Notes: generated by a model not told the origin, from the sequence alone. A DNA stretch of 53,283 nt from Bacillota bacterium (GCA_023436065.1 JAEZKU010000048.1:1-53283); one strand, 5' to 3'; positions 17,073 through 24,559 are shown, counted from the first letter of the stretch. Numbers and translations are program-made.

Positions 17073-17161
17073 AAGGGGCTGTTGCAGATTGCTCTAGGAT
17101 GACTTAAGGGAAGGACAGATCCTTACCTTAATCGGAATACCATGTTTTGCAACAGCCTCTT
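17073..17161 (+). terminator. Long nested hairpin after the LysM gene
   Basis: The outer stem is 14 bp (17073-17086 with 17148-17161, one G-U). The inner arm has TTAAGG/CCTTAA (17104-17109 with 17126-17131) and AAGGA/TCCTT. The tail TCTTATT is only weakly T-rich, so terminator function is probable rather than clear. Confidence 0.45.
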
Positions 17162-17178
17162 ATTCTGAGTGTTTTTGT

Positions 17179-17207
17179 TTGACAAAGGTAGTATAAAAAC
17201 ATATAAT
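17179..17207 (+). promoter_or_regulatory. Consensus promoter of the corA leader
   Basis: A perfect TTGACA (17179-17184), a 17-bp spacer and a perfect TATAAT (17202-17207) predict transcription from about 17214, which gives a 266-nt untranslated leader before the corA-like gene. Confidence 0.88.
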
Positions 17208-17213
17208 AGTTTT

Positions 17214-17479
17214 GGATTCAAACACAATAATTAACAGCGTATAGGAAATCGTTTTGTCATATAAGAAAAAGGATGTGGTATAGATGGAAGCCGGCCCCGG
17301 TAGTAGTCATAATCGGAGAAATCAAGACAACATAATAAGGGAACTGCGAATAACAGCTAATAAATTAGCCGTTAAAAAGCAGCAGGTTGGATTATGATAC
17401 CGCTTATCGGGTGTGTTTACCTCTAAGCCAGACATAAGTATTCTTCCGCTGCTTCATACGCAGTGGAAAGGAGCATACT
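17214..17479 (+). promoter_or_regulatory. Structured 5' leader of corA, candidate riboswitch
   Basis: The leader between the promoter and the CorA start can fold extensively. A 12-bp stem pairs 17299-17314 (with a 4-nt GTAG bulge) and 17390-17401. Inside it, CTGC/GCAG (17344-17347, 17379-17382) encloses a TAAC-GCTAAT / ATTAGC-GTTA hairpin (17351-17374). A final 9-bp hairpin, TTCCGCTGC / GCAGTGGAA (17444-17452, 17460-17468), abuts and partly covers the ribosome site AAAGGAG (17467-17473). AAGCAGC (17377-17383) can instead pair with GCTGCTT (17448-17454), which would open the last hairpin. It does not show the conserved blocks I know of the M-box, yybP-ykoY, NiCo or ydaO classes. Confidence 0.5.
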
Positions 17480-18415
17480 ATGATCGATATTTTTAGAACA
17501 ACAGAGGGTGCATTACAGCGATTGACAGAGATCACAGAGGGGTGCTGGGTAGCCATGACGAATCCCTCCGCGACGGAACTGATGGAGATTGCAGAGGCTA
17601 CAGGAATTGAGGTTGATCATCTCAGAGCCCCTTTGGATGAAGAGGAACGAGCCAGAATTGAAGTGGAGGACAACTATACCGTCATATTAGTTGACATTCC
17701 CTTCTTGGAGAAGAGAAACGATAAGGATCGTTACGTGACAATACCGCTCGGTATTATCGTAGCAAAGGATTATCTTGTAACCGTTTGTCTGGAAGAGACT
17801 CCTATCTTGAAATGCTTTATTGATGGACGGGTCAGAGACTTCTATACCTATAAGAAGACCCGTTTTATCCTTCAGGTACTGTATAAGAATGCATCCACCT
17901 TTCTACAGCATCTGAGAACCATAGACCGAAAGAGTGAAGAAATTGAACGAAAGCTGCATATCTCAACGCAGAATCGGGAATTGATAGATTTACTTGAGTT
18001 GGAGAAGAGCCTGGTTTACTTTACCACCTCCCTTCGTTCCAACGAAGTAGTATTTGAAAAAATGCTAAAGCTTGATACAATCAAACATTATCCGGAGGAC
18101 GAAGATCTTCTGGAGGATCTGATTATCGAGAATAAGCAGGCGATCGAGATGGCCAATATCTATAATGGCATTTTGACAGGCATTATGGGGACCTTCGCTT
18201 CCATTATCTCCAATAATCAGAATCTAGTGATGAAGCTGCTTGCTGCGATTACAATCGTATTATCCATTCCTACCATGATTGCTAGTTTCTATGGTATGAA
18301 TTTTGTTAATATTCCGGGGAAGGACAACCCCTATGGTTTTTATTTTACTGTACTGGCAGCATTAATCCTTGCTTCTATCGTCGTGTTTGTATTCCGCAGA
18401 AAGAAGGTATTCTGA
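17480..18415 (+). CDS. corA: CorA-family magnesium (divalent cation) transporter
   Basis: CorA proteins are pentameric channels that let Mg2+ (sometimes Co2+ or Ni2+) into the cell. The 311-residue protein has a large cytosolic alpha/beta and helical domain, a long stalk helix, and two C-terminal transmembrane helices. The signature YGMN (GMN at 272-274) ends TM1, followed by a short acidic loop and TM2 (FTVLAALILASIVVFVF), with the basic tail RRKKVF inside. Length is typical. The start is fixed by AAAGGAG six bases upstream. A consensus promoter and a 266-nt structured leader precede it, suggesting ion- or ribosome-dependent control. The rhomboid-like gene follows after 54 bases. Confidence 0.93.
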   Translation: MIDIFRTTEGALQRLTEITEGCWVAMTNPSATELMEIAEATGIEVDHLRAPLDEEERARIEVEDNYTVILVDIPFLEKRNDKDRYVTIPLGIIVAKDYLVTVCLEETPILKCFIDGRVRDFYTYKKTRFILQVLYKNASTFLQHLRTIDRKSEEIERKLHISTQNRELIDLLELEKSLVYFTTSLRSNEVVFEKMLKLDTIKHYPEDEDLLEDLIIENKQAIEMANIYNGILTGIMGTFASIISNNQNLVMKLLAAITIVLSIPTMIASFYGMNFVNIPGKDNPYGFYFTVLAALILASIVVFVFRRKKVF

Positions 18416-18469
18416 GCATTTGCCTGAACGGTACCAACTTTACAGATGTTCGAGAGAATGGAGAATTGT

Positions 18470-19336
18470 ATGAAATTTTTAAATAAACTGGAACGCAGGT
18501 TTGGCCGCTATGCTATTCCCAACCTGATGAAATATATTGTTGCACTTTATATCATTGGTCTGTTACTGGGAACAGTAACGCCGAATATGTATTATGTCCT
18601 TAGCCTCGACTTTGATATGATCCTGAAAGGACAAGTGTGGAGACTGGTTACCTGGATCATCCCGTTGAGCTCGATCAGAGGTACGGGGATCCTTCTTACG
18701 GTTATTTCAGTATATTTTTATTATATGATCGGTAATTCTATGGAGCATGCATGGGGGAGCTTCCGGCTAAATCTCTACTTTATATCCGGTATCCTGTTTA
18801 ATATTCTGTCTGCATGGATTACCTATGCGATACTTGGTATCAGCATATCTCCGAGCCTGGATTTCATCTGCGGTACGATGTTTTTTGCATTTGCTGCAAC
18901 CTATCCAAATGTACAGGTCATGCTGTATTTCCTGATTCCGCTTAAGGTAAAGTATCTGGCCTGGTTACAGGGTGCGATCTATATCTATAATGTGATTATT
19001 TATATTGTGAGTGGGAAGCCGATCCTGATTCTGCCGCTTGTGGTATCCTTCGCTAACTTTTTGATCTTCTTCTTTGCCACAAGAAATTATCAGCGGATTT
19101 CACCGAGTGAGTATAAGCGCAAGGCGAGTTACCGCAGACAGATGAATGAGGGAAGAAGTACCGGTAACGTAACACAGTTTCGGGGAAAGAATGTAATTAC
19201 CAGGCATAAGTGCGCTGTGTGCGGAAGGACGGAACTGGATAATGATCAGTTGGAATTCCGATTCTGCTCCAAGTGTGACGGCAATTATGAATATTGCATG
19301 GATCACCTGTTTACCCATGAACATGTGCATAAATAA
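18470..19336 (+). CDS. Rhomboid-like membrane protein lacking the catalytic serine
   Basis: The 288-residue protein has about six transmembrane helices with the rhomboid layout. VWRLVTW (about 57-62) matches the conserved WR motif after TM1. GNSMEHAWGSFRLNLYFISG matches the TM2-TM3 segment, and YPNVQVMLYFLIPLKVKYLAWL matches TM4-TM5. The catalytic GxSG of TM4 is replaced by FICG (132-135), and no TM6 His is evident. It should therefore be a proteolytically dead, iRhom/derlin-like relative. The C-terminal ~45 residues form a cytosolic zinc-finger-like domain (CAVCGR, FCSKCDG, then C and several His). ATG 18470 is preferred over ATG 18446 because GGAGAA lies six bases before it and nothing precedes 18446. 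Confidence 0.72.
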   Translation: MKFLNKLERRFGRYAIPNLMKYIVALYIIGLLLGTVTPNMYYVLSLDFDMILKGQVWRLVTWIIPLSSIRGTGILLTVISVYFYYMIGNSMEHAWGSFRLNLYFISGILFNILSAWITYAILGISISPSLDFICGTMFFAFAATYPNVQVMLYFLIPLKVKYLAWLQGAIYIYNVIIYIVSGKPILILPLVVSFANFLIFFFATRNYQRISPSEYKRKASYRRQMNEGRSTGNVTQFRGKNVITRHKCAVCGRTELDNDQLEFRFCSKCDGNYEYCMDHLFTHEHVHK

Positions 19337-19380
19337 GGGTGATCAACGCTTTTTAAACGATACATTTGGCATTAGTCAGG

Positions 19381-19462
19381 GTCGTTGCAAATAGTAGTCT
19401 ATAGTAATTTTGCTGAAGGTACTTCTGCGAAATACGAAGAGAGTTTATTTGCAGCGGCTTTT
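19381..19462 (+). terminator. Probable terminator after the rhomboid-like gene
   Basis: GTCGTTGCAAATA (19381-19393) pairs with TATTTGCAGCGGC (19446-19458) with two G-U pairs across a 52-nt loop, followed by TTTTCC. The arms are solid; the long loop lowers confidence. Confidence 0.45.
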
Positions 19463-19551
19463 CCATTTTCTATGGTGTTATGAAGGGTTTACTGTTATAA
19501 TAGTAGGAAACAAAATGAAATTATGGATTAATCGAACAGGATGGTACTAAG

Positions 19552-20967
19552 ATGAATAAAATGATCAAAACTATGAGCCAGGATGTAATGAACGGCAGGC
19601 AGCTGCAGGAAAAGCTTCCGGAGCTCTTCAACTATTTGGCTGACTACGACTGGTCTTATGCAGCTATCAGACTTTCCATGCATTATTATGCCTTCTATGA
19701 GTCTTATTGTGATGAGGAAGAACAATGGAGCGAGGGTGTCAGAAATTCAATGAAGCAACTGAACACCATTATTGGGAAGTATCTTCTGGCAAACTGCAGT
19801 GGGAAAGAGAGAGAACATGCTATTCTGGAGGTGGACAGTCTTCGGAAGGATATCAGCAACAGGATGAATATATTAACTGCCTATACCGATATCTTTCAGA
19901 CCTATGAATATGTCCTTAACCGTCTGGAATACCGCTTTAAGCCAACAGTGGAGCCGGTGGATGATACGGAGTATTCAAAGGAAATCCTGCGCTATATCTT
20001 TAGCAGCGAGGACAATTTCGTCATTAATGAGAAGATAAGGGAAATCATTGGTCAGCTTCCGATCAGGATGACCAGACAGAAGTATTTTGATTTACTGAGC
20101 GATAGCATCGATTCATATCTGGGGGCCGATCAATCTGCACTCGATACTTATCTGTACATGCTTCGTACCTCTGCAATGCTATATCATGCGGAGGGAATGG
20201 AGGAGTCTTATCCTGAACTGGTGAAAAAGCTGCAGCAGCTGAAAACGATAGATTATAAGAGTATCACAAAGAATGAATTTGATAAGGCCGTGATCTTATT
20301 GGAGGCTGCAACGCTGATTCTGGAGGCGGATACGACAGCTTACTTCAGTATGCAGGAGATTGTGAATGAAGTCTATGCCATGCTTCTTTGCTCCACCTAC
20401 CATGGAATGACAGAGAACGAGTATCAATCCGAGGCTGATACGGCTGTAGCAATCATACGTGAAGTAAACGATTTATTCCTAAAGGAAGACAAGACAGAAC
20501 CGAGAGAAGAACTGCTCGATCAGTTTACAGACTTAGAGGGAAGCCAGGAAGAGATTTCCTATGACTTAGCTTTGCTGGAGGATGCTTTATATGAAGCAGG
20601 TCATACCCACAAGGTACTTGTGAGGAGCATGATGCTGGAACAGCTGTTACAGATATTATTACTGTCCCAGAAGCTGTTATCCGGCAGCCTGTTCATCGAA
20701 CTGGAGGAGCAGGAGGAAAGTACAGTGGAAGAGGATACTATAGAGAAGGAGAAATCTTCCTTAATAGAAGAGCTTGCGCTTTTATTTGAAGGGCAGGATA
20801 AGATGGTCAGCCGCGCCGTGATTGCGAATACGATCAACAAAATGCCGGTATTCTTCAAGGATCATACGGAAGTGATGAATTACGTACGATACAGTCTGGA
20901 ACGCTGTTCCGATGCCTTCGAAAAAGCAGCCTGTGTCGAGATTATAAATGCGATCATGGCAGAATAA
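19552..20967 (+). CDS. Uncharacterised helical cytosolic protein
   Basis: I do not recognise this 471-residue protein. It has no signal peptide, membrane segment, Cys pair or nucleotide-binding motif. Predicted secondary structure is almost wholly helical, with many Leu/Glu/Lys stretches and an acidic segment near residues 380-405 (ELEEQEESTVEEDTIEKEK). This would suit a scaffold or an alpha-solenoid. TATAAT at 19495-19500 may belong to its promoter. It is monocistronic in appearance, and a palindromic repeat element follows at 21051. The reading frame is long, uses codons like its neighbours and has a start with a modest AGGATGG ribosome site, so it is a real gene. Confidence 0.75.
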   Translation: MNKMIKTMSQDVMNGRQLQEKLPELFNYLADYDWSYAAIRLSMHYYAFYESYCDEEEQWSEGVRNSMKQLNTIIGKYLLANCSGKEREHAILEVDSLRKDISNRMNILTAYTDIFQTYEYVLNRLEYRFKPTVEPVDDTEYSKEILRYIFSSEDNFVINEKIREIIGQLPIRMTRQKYFDLLSDSIDSYLGADQSALDTYLYMLRTSAMLYHAEGMEESYPELVKKLQQLKTIDYKSITKNEFDKAVILLEAATLILEADTTAYFSMQEIVNEVYAMLLCSTYHGMTENEYQSEADTAVAIIREVNDLFLKEDKTEPREELLDQFTDLEGSQEEISYDLALLEDALYEAGHTHKVLVRSMMLEQLLQILLLSQKLLSGSLFIELEEQEESTVEEDTIEKEKSSLIEELALLFEGQDKMVSRAVIANTINKMPVFFKDHTEVMNYVRYSLERCSDAFEKAACVEIINAIMAE

Positions 20968-21050
20968 GTTGTATTATTGATGGAAATATGTGGTATACTT
21001 CATATGATCAATTTTGTTAAAATATTTACATGAAGAATTATGATATAGAA

Positions 21051-21170
21051 TTAAAGTTTCAAAATGTGCGTAGCACATTTCCGGATAGGATTTATCGCTA
21101 TGCAAGCTCGCTTGTAATAGCGATAGATCCTATCCGGAAAAGCGCGCCGTAGGCGTATTTGAAACTTTAA
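21051..21170 (+). repeat. Palindromic cloverleaf-like repeat element, copy A
   Basis: Outer arms TTAAAGTTTCAAA (21051-21063) and TTTGAAACTTTAA (21158-21170) are perfectly complementary. Inside are three hairpins: AATGTGC-GTA-GCACATT (21063-21079), a long central arm (21080-21138) built from TCCGGATAGGA, ATCGCTA and CAAGC with their complements, and GCGCC-GTA-GGCGT (21144-21156). TATCATATCA flanks the right end. The stems differ in sequence from copies B-D but keep the same plan. It lies between two plus-strand genes. Confidence 0.85.
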
Positions 21171-21200
21171 TATCATATCATAAGTAGTTTAAATGCTAAA

Positions 21201-21288
21201 AGCTATGCAAGCTTGCTTGCAAGAGCAATAGATCCTATCCGGAAAAGCGCGCCGTAGGCGTTTTTGAAACTTTAATATCATATCATAA
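21201..21288 (+). repeat. Truncated tandem copy of element A (right half)
   Basis: This segment repeats the right half of copy A almost exactly: GCTATGCAAGC, then GATCCTATCCGGAAAAGCGC, the GCC-GTA-GGC hairpin, TTTGAAACTTTAA and TATCATATCATAA. The left arm and the left half of the central arm are missing. It is best explained as a partial tandem duplication of copy A. The gap 20968-21358 holds only these two units. Confidence 0.8.
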
Positions 21289-21358
21289 ACAGTTAAATGC
21301 AAAAAAATGTGAATTGTAATTAGTACGCAGGCTATGTTTTACAGGAGTGGAGATTGAA

Positions 21359-21667
21359 ATGATTACATGGGCAACGCATCTTTATGTCGGTGAAAAGATG
21401 AAAAAGTCAAAAGATCAGGTAATTACATCCATGAATCAGAGAAAAGCTGTTTTCGGTGTATATTGTATTACCTATGCGTCAAATCCCGGTAATCTGTTCG
21501 ATATCATTGAGGCAAATCAGCTGCTGTTCCCGCATTATGCCAGGACCGGTGTAACTATCGTCGGTTTGGCAAAAGGAAAGCAGGAGTCTTTGGAGTTGCT
21601 CGAAAAAATGCTACTGGAGGTATATAACCAAACAGGTGAATTTGATGTTCGTGCTTATTTTACATAA
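21359..21667 (+). CDS. Small conserved-looking protein of unknown function
   Basis: The product is 102 residues, beginning MITWATHLYVGEKMKKSK. It mixes alpha and beta segments, has one Cys and no membrane segment, and I do not recognise the family. ATG 21359 is chosen over an in-frame GTG at 21347 because GGAG at 21349-21352 is spaced six bases from the ATG. It precedes ytfI-ytfJ by 64 bases in the same direction. A sporulation link is possible from position only. Confidence 0.65.
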   Translation: MITWATHLYVGEKMKKSKDQVITSMNQRKAVFGVYCITYASNPGNLFDIIEANQLLFPHYARTGVTIVGLAKGKQESLELLEKMLLEVYNQTGEFDVRAYFT

Positions 21668-21731
21668 ATAATATGAGCATAAACGGATATTCCCTATCCC
21701 ATTAAATCGATCATTTGGTTGAGGTGAAGGA

Positions 21732-22814
21732 ATGCTTCATATTATCCTATTAATAATAAAAATAATAGGCGTGATAATTTTATCAGTACTCGGCTTGTTG
21801 TTTACGCTCCTGCTTGTCGTGCTTCTGGTTCCGGTGCGGTACCAGCTCAGGGCATCCCATGGAGAAGCCTTATATCTGAAGGGCAGAGTTAGCTGGCTGT
21901 TGCATTTAGTGCAGATCAGCGTGACTCATATCGAGGGGGTACTCCATATTCGTGCGCGGATATTGGGATTCCTTCTATATGATAATCTGAAGCCACGAAA
22001 GACAAAAAAGAAAAAAGCAAAGAGAGATCAGTCTAAGAAGAATAAAAAAGGCACCTTAGCTCAAAAATCCACCAATCATGAGGATGACATAGGAAAAGCT
22101 GTGGATAATAATTCAGAGAAAACCAAAACTGTGGATATCAAGGCAGAAAATATCAAGACAGAGGATGCAAAGGCAGAGATTACAAAGACAGAGCCTGTCA
22201 GGGCAGAGAACAGTAATGCCGATTATGGCGATGCCGGGAACAGCAATTTATCATCCGATACCTCAGGGAAAATTGCTACAGAGCCAGTGAAACAGAAGCG
22301 TCATGATTTTATCCATAAACTAATGGGATTTCCAAGAAGGTGTAAAGCAGCATATCGTAAGGTTTGTGACAAACTGAAATCGATCAGGGACAGCATTCGG
22401 AATAAACTCAATAAGCTCAAGGACATCATAACAGATATCAGACATAAATGGAATTTGATCTATGATTTTTGGATGGACGAGCTAAATAAGCAGGGGATGA
22501 AACACACCTGGCAAATGATGAAAAAACTGCTGAAGCATATCCTGCCGACAAAACTGAAGTCAGAGCTGATCATAGGAACCGGGGATCCCTATTCAACCGG
22601 GCAGGTACTTAGTGTTATTAGCTTTTTCTATGGCTTTTATGGGGACAAGGTTTCTGTTATTCCGGATTTTGAAAACAGCAGATTTGAAGGAAAACATTAT
22701 GCAAGGGGCAGAATCAGAGCAGCAACTATTCTTATCATTGCATGCAGGCTATTAATAGATAAACGATTCAAGAATTTAAAGAAAAACTTTTTTATATTGA
22801 AGGAGGCGTTGTAA
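21732..22814 (+). CDS. ytfI: DUF2953 sporulation-associated membrane protein (YtfI-like)
   Basis: The 360-residue protein starts with one long hydrophobic segment (about residues 2-32), ending in VPVRYQLRA. A highly charged variable linker follows (Lys/Glu/Thr-rich, about 85-190), then a C-terminal DUF2953 domain (roughly 230-345) with the TGTGDPYSTG-like element IIGTGDPYSTGQVLS. In Bacillus ytfI is paired with ytfJ, and here the next gene is a ytfJ homologue only one base away, which supports the assignment. The function is not established biochemically. GAGGTGAAGG upstream supports the start. The linker is longer and more repetitive (repeated KTE/KAE units) than in Bacillus. Confidence 0.75.
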   Translation: MLHIILLIIKIIGVIILSVLGLLFTLLLVVLLVPVRYQLRASHGEALYLKGRVSWLLHLVQISVTHIEGVLHIRARILGFLLYDNLKPRKTKKKKAKRDQSKKNKKGTLAQKSTNHEDDIGKAVDNNSEKTKTVDIKAENIKTEDAKAEITKTEPVRAENSNADYGDAGNSNLSSDTSGKIATEPVKQKRHDFIHKLMGFPRRCKAAYRKVCDKLKSIRDSIRNKLNKLKDIITDIRHKWNLIYDFWMDELNKQGMKHTWQMMKKLLKHILPTKLKSELIIGTGDPYSTGQVLSVISFFYGFYGDKVSVIPDFENSRFEGKHYARGRIRAATILIIACRLLIDKRFKNLKKNFFILKEAL

Positions 22815-22815
22815 G

Positions 22816-23229
22816 ATGGCAGAGAATAATTTCAGTACGACAGTAGAATCTTTATTTAAGGGGATGGATACTTTCCTGACCACAAAGACAGTCGTTGGGG
22901 ATGCGGTAAAATTTGAGGACGGAACAATTATATTACCTTTGGTAGAGGTATCCTTCGGAGTAGGCGCAGGTGCGGGTGCAAATGTCAATACCAAAAACTC
23001 AGCAGGCGGTGCCATGTTTGGAAAGATCACACCCAGCTCTGCATTGGTAATACAGAATGGTTCTTCCAAGCTGATCAGTGTCAAGAATCAGGATAGTGTA
23101 TCTAAAATACTTGATATGGTACCGGATGTGATCAACAAATTTGCCAAGAGTCCTAAGAAGAAGGATGACGTGGAAGAAAAAGTCGAGGAAGCATTGAAGA
23201 AACAAGCAGAGACCAATGCACATGAATAA
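22816..23229 (+). CDS. ytfJ: GerW/YtfJ-family sporulation protein
   Basis: The 137-residue protein fits the GerW (YtfJ) family: an N-terminal helix with ESLFKGMDTFL, TKTVVGDAV, then the glycine-rich beta region IILPLVEVSFGVGAGAG and GGGAMFGKI-like segment, ending in a charged helical tail. GerW-type proteins are made in the forespore; in Bacillus YtfJ helps spores respond to L-alanine during germination. It directly follows ytfI (one-base gap) with AGGAGG immediately before the start, so the two are translationally linked. Length is typical. Confidence 0.9.
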   Translation: MAENNFSTTVESLFKGMDTFLTTKTVVGDAVKFEDGTIILPLVEVSFGVGAGAGANVNTKNSAGGAMFGKITPSSALVIQNGSSKLISVKNQDSVSKILDMVPDVINKFAKSPKKKDDVEEKVEEALKKQAETNAHE

Positions 23230-23245
23230 CTTTGCAAAATTCTGC

Positions 23246-23274
23246 TTGCATTATAATTCATATTCTGATAGAAT
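23246..23274 (+). promoter_or_regulatory. Putative promoter of rpmB
   Basis: TTGCAT (23246-23251), a 17-bp spacer and TAGAAT (23269-23274) lie 70 bases before the rpmB start. Confidence 0.5.
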
Positions 23275-23344
23275 AAATGTGTTTGTAGGGCCAATTGGGC
23301 AATTATGACCAATGGACTATATTATACCTAAGGAGGTGCTTTCG

Positions 23345-23530
23345 ATGGCTAAATGTGCAATATGTGATAAAGGTGCTCACTTTGGAATCGCTGTGAGTCA
23401 TTCTCATAGAAGATCTAATAAGATGTGGAAATCTAATGTGAAATCTGTTAAGGTAAATGTTAACGGTGCAGCTAGAAAAATGTATGTATGTACTTCCTGT
23501 CTTAGATCCGGTAAAGTAGAACGCGCGTAA
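23345..23530 (+). CDS. rpmB: 50S ribosomal protein L28
   Basis: The 61-residue protein is L28: MAKCAICDKGAHFG, then SHSHRRSNKMWKSNVKSVKV and the closing CTSCLRSGKVERA. The two CXXC pairs (CAIC, CTSC) make this the zinc-binding version. AAGGAGG is nine bases before ATG 23345; an upstream in-frame start is not needed. A rho-independent terminator follows within 15 bases. Its position before asp23/yloV matches the Bacillus rpmB-yloU-yloV order, except that here all three genes point the same way. Confidence 0.97.
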   Translation: MAKCAICDKGAHFGIAVSHSHRRSNKMWKSNVKSVKVNVNGAARKMYVCTSCLRSGKVERA

Positions 23531-23541
23531 GGAAAACGATG

Positions 23542-23572
23542 GGTGTCAGGGGATCTTGACACCTATTTTTTT
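23542..23572 (+). terminator. rpmB terminator
   Basis: GGTGTCA (23542-23548) pairs with TGACACC (23557-23563), followed by a run of T (TATTTTTTTT). Confidence 0.9.
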
Positions 23573-23628
23573 TGCATATTACGCAATAGGATTATAATAG
23601 CAAAAGGAATAATGATGATGCTAAGAAA

Positions 23629-23750
23629 AATAAAGTGTCAAAAGGTGCTGCGCACTTCTTTTCCAGATATAAACCATCGCTATCGCAAGCAAGCTTGCAT
23701 AGCAATGATTTATATCCGGAAAGCACCTGCGGTGCTTTTGACACTTTATT
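23629..23750 (+). repeat. Palindromic cloverleaf-like repeat element, copy B
   Basis: A 15-bp perfect outer stem, AATAAAGTGTCAAAA (23629-23643) and TTTTGACACTTTATT (23736-23750), encloses GTGC-TGC-GCAC (23645-23655), a long central arm capped by GCAAGC-AA-GCTTGC (23685-23698), and GCACC-TGC-GGTGC (23723-23735). TTCC and GGAA bracket the central arm. It sits between the rpmB terminator and the 3' end of a small minus-strand gene. Confidence 0.88.
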
Positions 23751-23764
23751 AATTATCATATCGT

Positions 23765-23902
23765 TTAGCAGCAGAATAAGTTATAGCCTAAGATTAGGCA
23801 CAAGATTATGATACATATTGCCAATATTCCATTTGTAATGAAAAGCATGATAGTCATACCAATGGCGATCCAGAACAGGATAAAGCCGATCATTCTTTTC
23901 AT
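23765..23902 (-). CDS. 45-residue hydrophobic small membrane protein
   Basis: This short reading frame encodes 45 residues beginning MKRMIGFILFWIAIG and ending LILGYNLFCC. It is nearly all hydrophobic, with two likely membrane segments split near the NG at residues 24-25, a positive N-terminus and a Cys-Cys C-terminus. A textbook GGAGG lies seven bases before the ATG (23910-23914), which is the main evidence that it is translated. I recall similar short hydrophobic proteins in Lachnospiraceae genomes but no named family. It is the only minus-strand gene between rpmB and yloV, and its 3' end is 15 bases from repeat element B. Confidence 0.7.
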   Translation of the reverse strand: MKRMIGFILFWIAIGMTIMLFITNGILAICIIILCLILGYNLFCC

Positions 23903-24170
23903 AGGATAACCTCCTTGCGATATTTATATGAATGCACATCAATTCATAATTAGTAGTAATATATATTATGCAGCGAATGAGTAGGTTATCTCAGGCTTTC
24001 GTGAAAAAGAGAGCCCGGAGAGTATCATCAATTTCGGCGTAAACCCCGAATTAGAGGGCATACTAAAATATATAAGTCAGATTAATAAGCTTAGCTTTTC
24101 AAAAATAGAATTAGCAGTTATAATAGAATAAGATATACATTAGCAGTATGGAATAGATAGGAGGGTTAAT

Positions 24171-24527
24171 ATGAAAGGACATATGAATACACAAAATGGT
24201 GAGATTGTAATAGATAACGATGTTTTAGCGAAATATGCCGGAGCCTCGGCTGTAGAATGCTTTGGTGTAGTCGGTATGGCCTCTGTGAATATGAAGGATG
24301 GCATCGTGAAGCTCTTAAAACGAGATAATTTGAGCCACGGTGTGAATGTAACACTGGAAGAGAATAAAATTACGATTGACCTGCATATTATCGTTTCCTA
24401 TGGTGTTAGCATTTCTGCAGTTGCTGATAACTTAATCAGCAATGTGAAATATAATGTTGAAGAATTCTCAGGACTTGAGGTAAAAAAGATTAATATTTTC
24501 GTTGAGGGTGTAAGAGTTATCGACTGA
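24171..24527 (+). CDS. yloU: Asp23/Gls24-family protein (YloU-like)
   Basis: The 118-residue protein is a DUF322/Asp23 domain: GEIVIDNDVLAKYAGASAVECFGVVGMAS, then VNVTLEENKITIDLHIIVSYGVSI and KYNVEEFSGLEVKKINIFVEGV. Members are linked to envelope stress or to lipid metabolism and are commonly encoded next to the fatty acid kinase gene, as here (80-base gap). The start has GGAGG seven bases upstream. The last codons include GAGTTATCGACT, which is repeated in both orientations just after the stop. Confidence 0.93.
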   Translation: MKGHMNTQNGEIVIDNDVLAKYAGASAVECFGVVGMASVNMKDGIVKLLKRDNLSHGVNVTLEENKITIDLHIIVSYGVSISAVADNLISNVKYNVEEFSGLEVKKINIFVEGVRVID

Positions 24528-24559
24528 AAAACGAGTCGATAACTCCCGAGTTATCGACT
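24514..24559 (+). repeat. Triple 12-base inverted repeat across the yloU stop
   Basis: GAGTTATCGACT occurs at 24514-24525 (in the yloU coding end) and 24548-24559. Its complement AGTCGATAACTC lies between them at 24534-24545. The middle copy can pair with either neighbour (8-nt or 2-nt loop), giving two exclusive hairpins before the yloV ribosome site. No T tract follows the second hairpin. Confidence 0.85.

Noticed and set aside
17284..17397. A 37-codon reading frame inside the corA leader
   Set aside because: It lies across the predicted stems, has no convincing ribosome site and no recognisable product; the base pairing explains the sequence better. A leader peptide cannot be fully excluded.
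17214..17479. M-box (ykoK) magnesium riboswitch in the corA leader
   Set aside because: The conserved GGTGAGGCTCC and GCTGCTGCCC blocks are absent, so the leader was reported as an unassigned structure.
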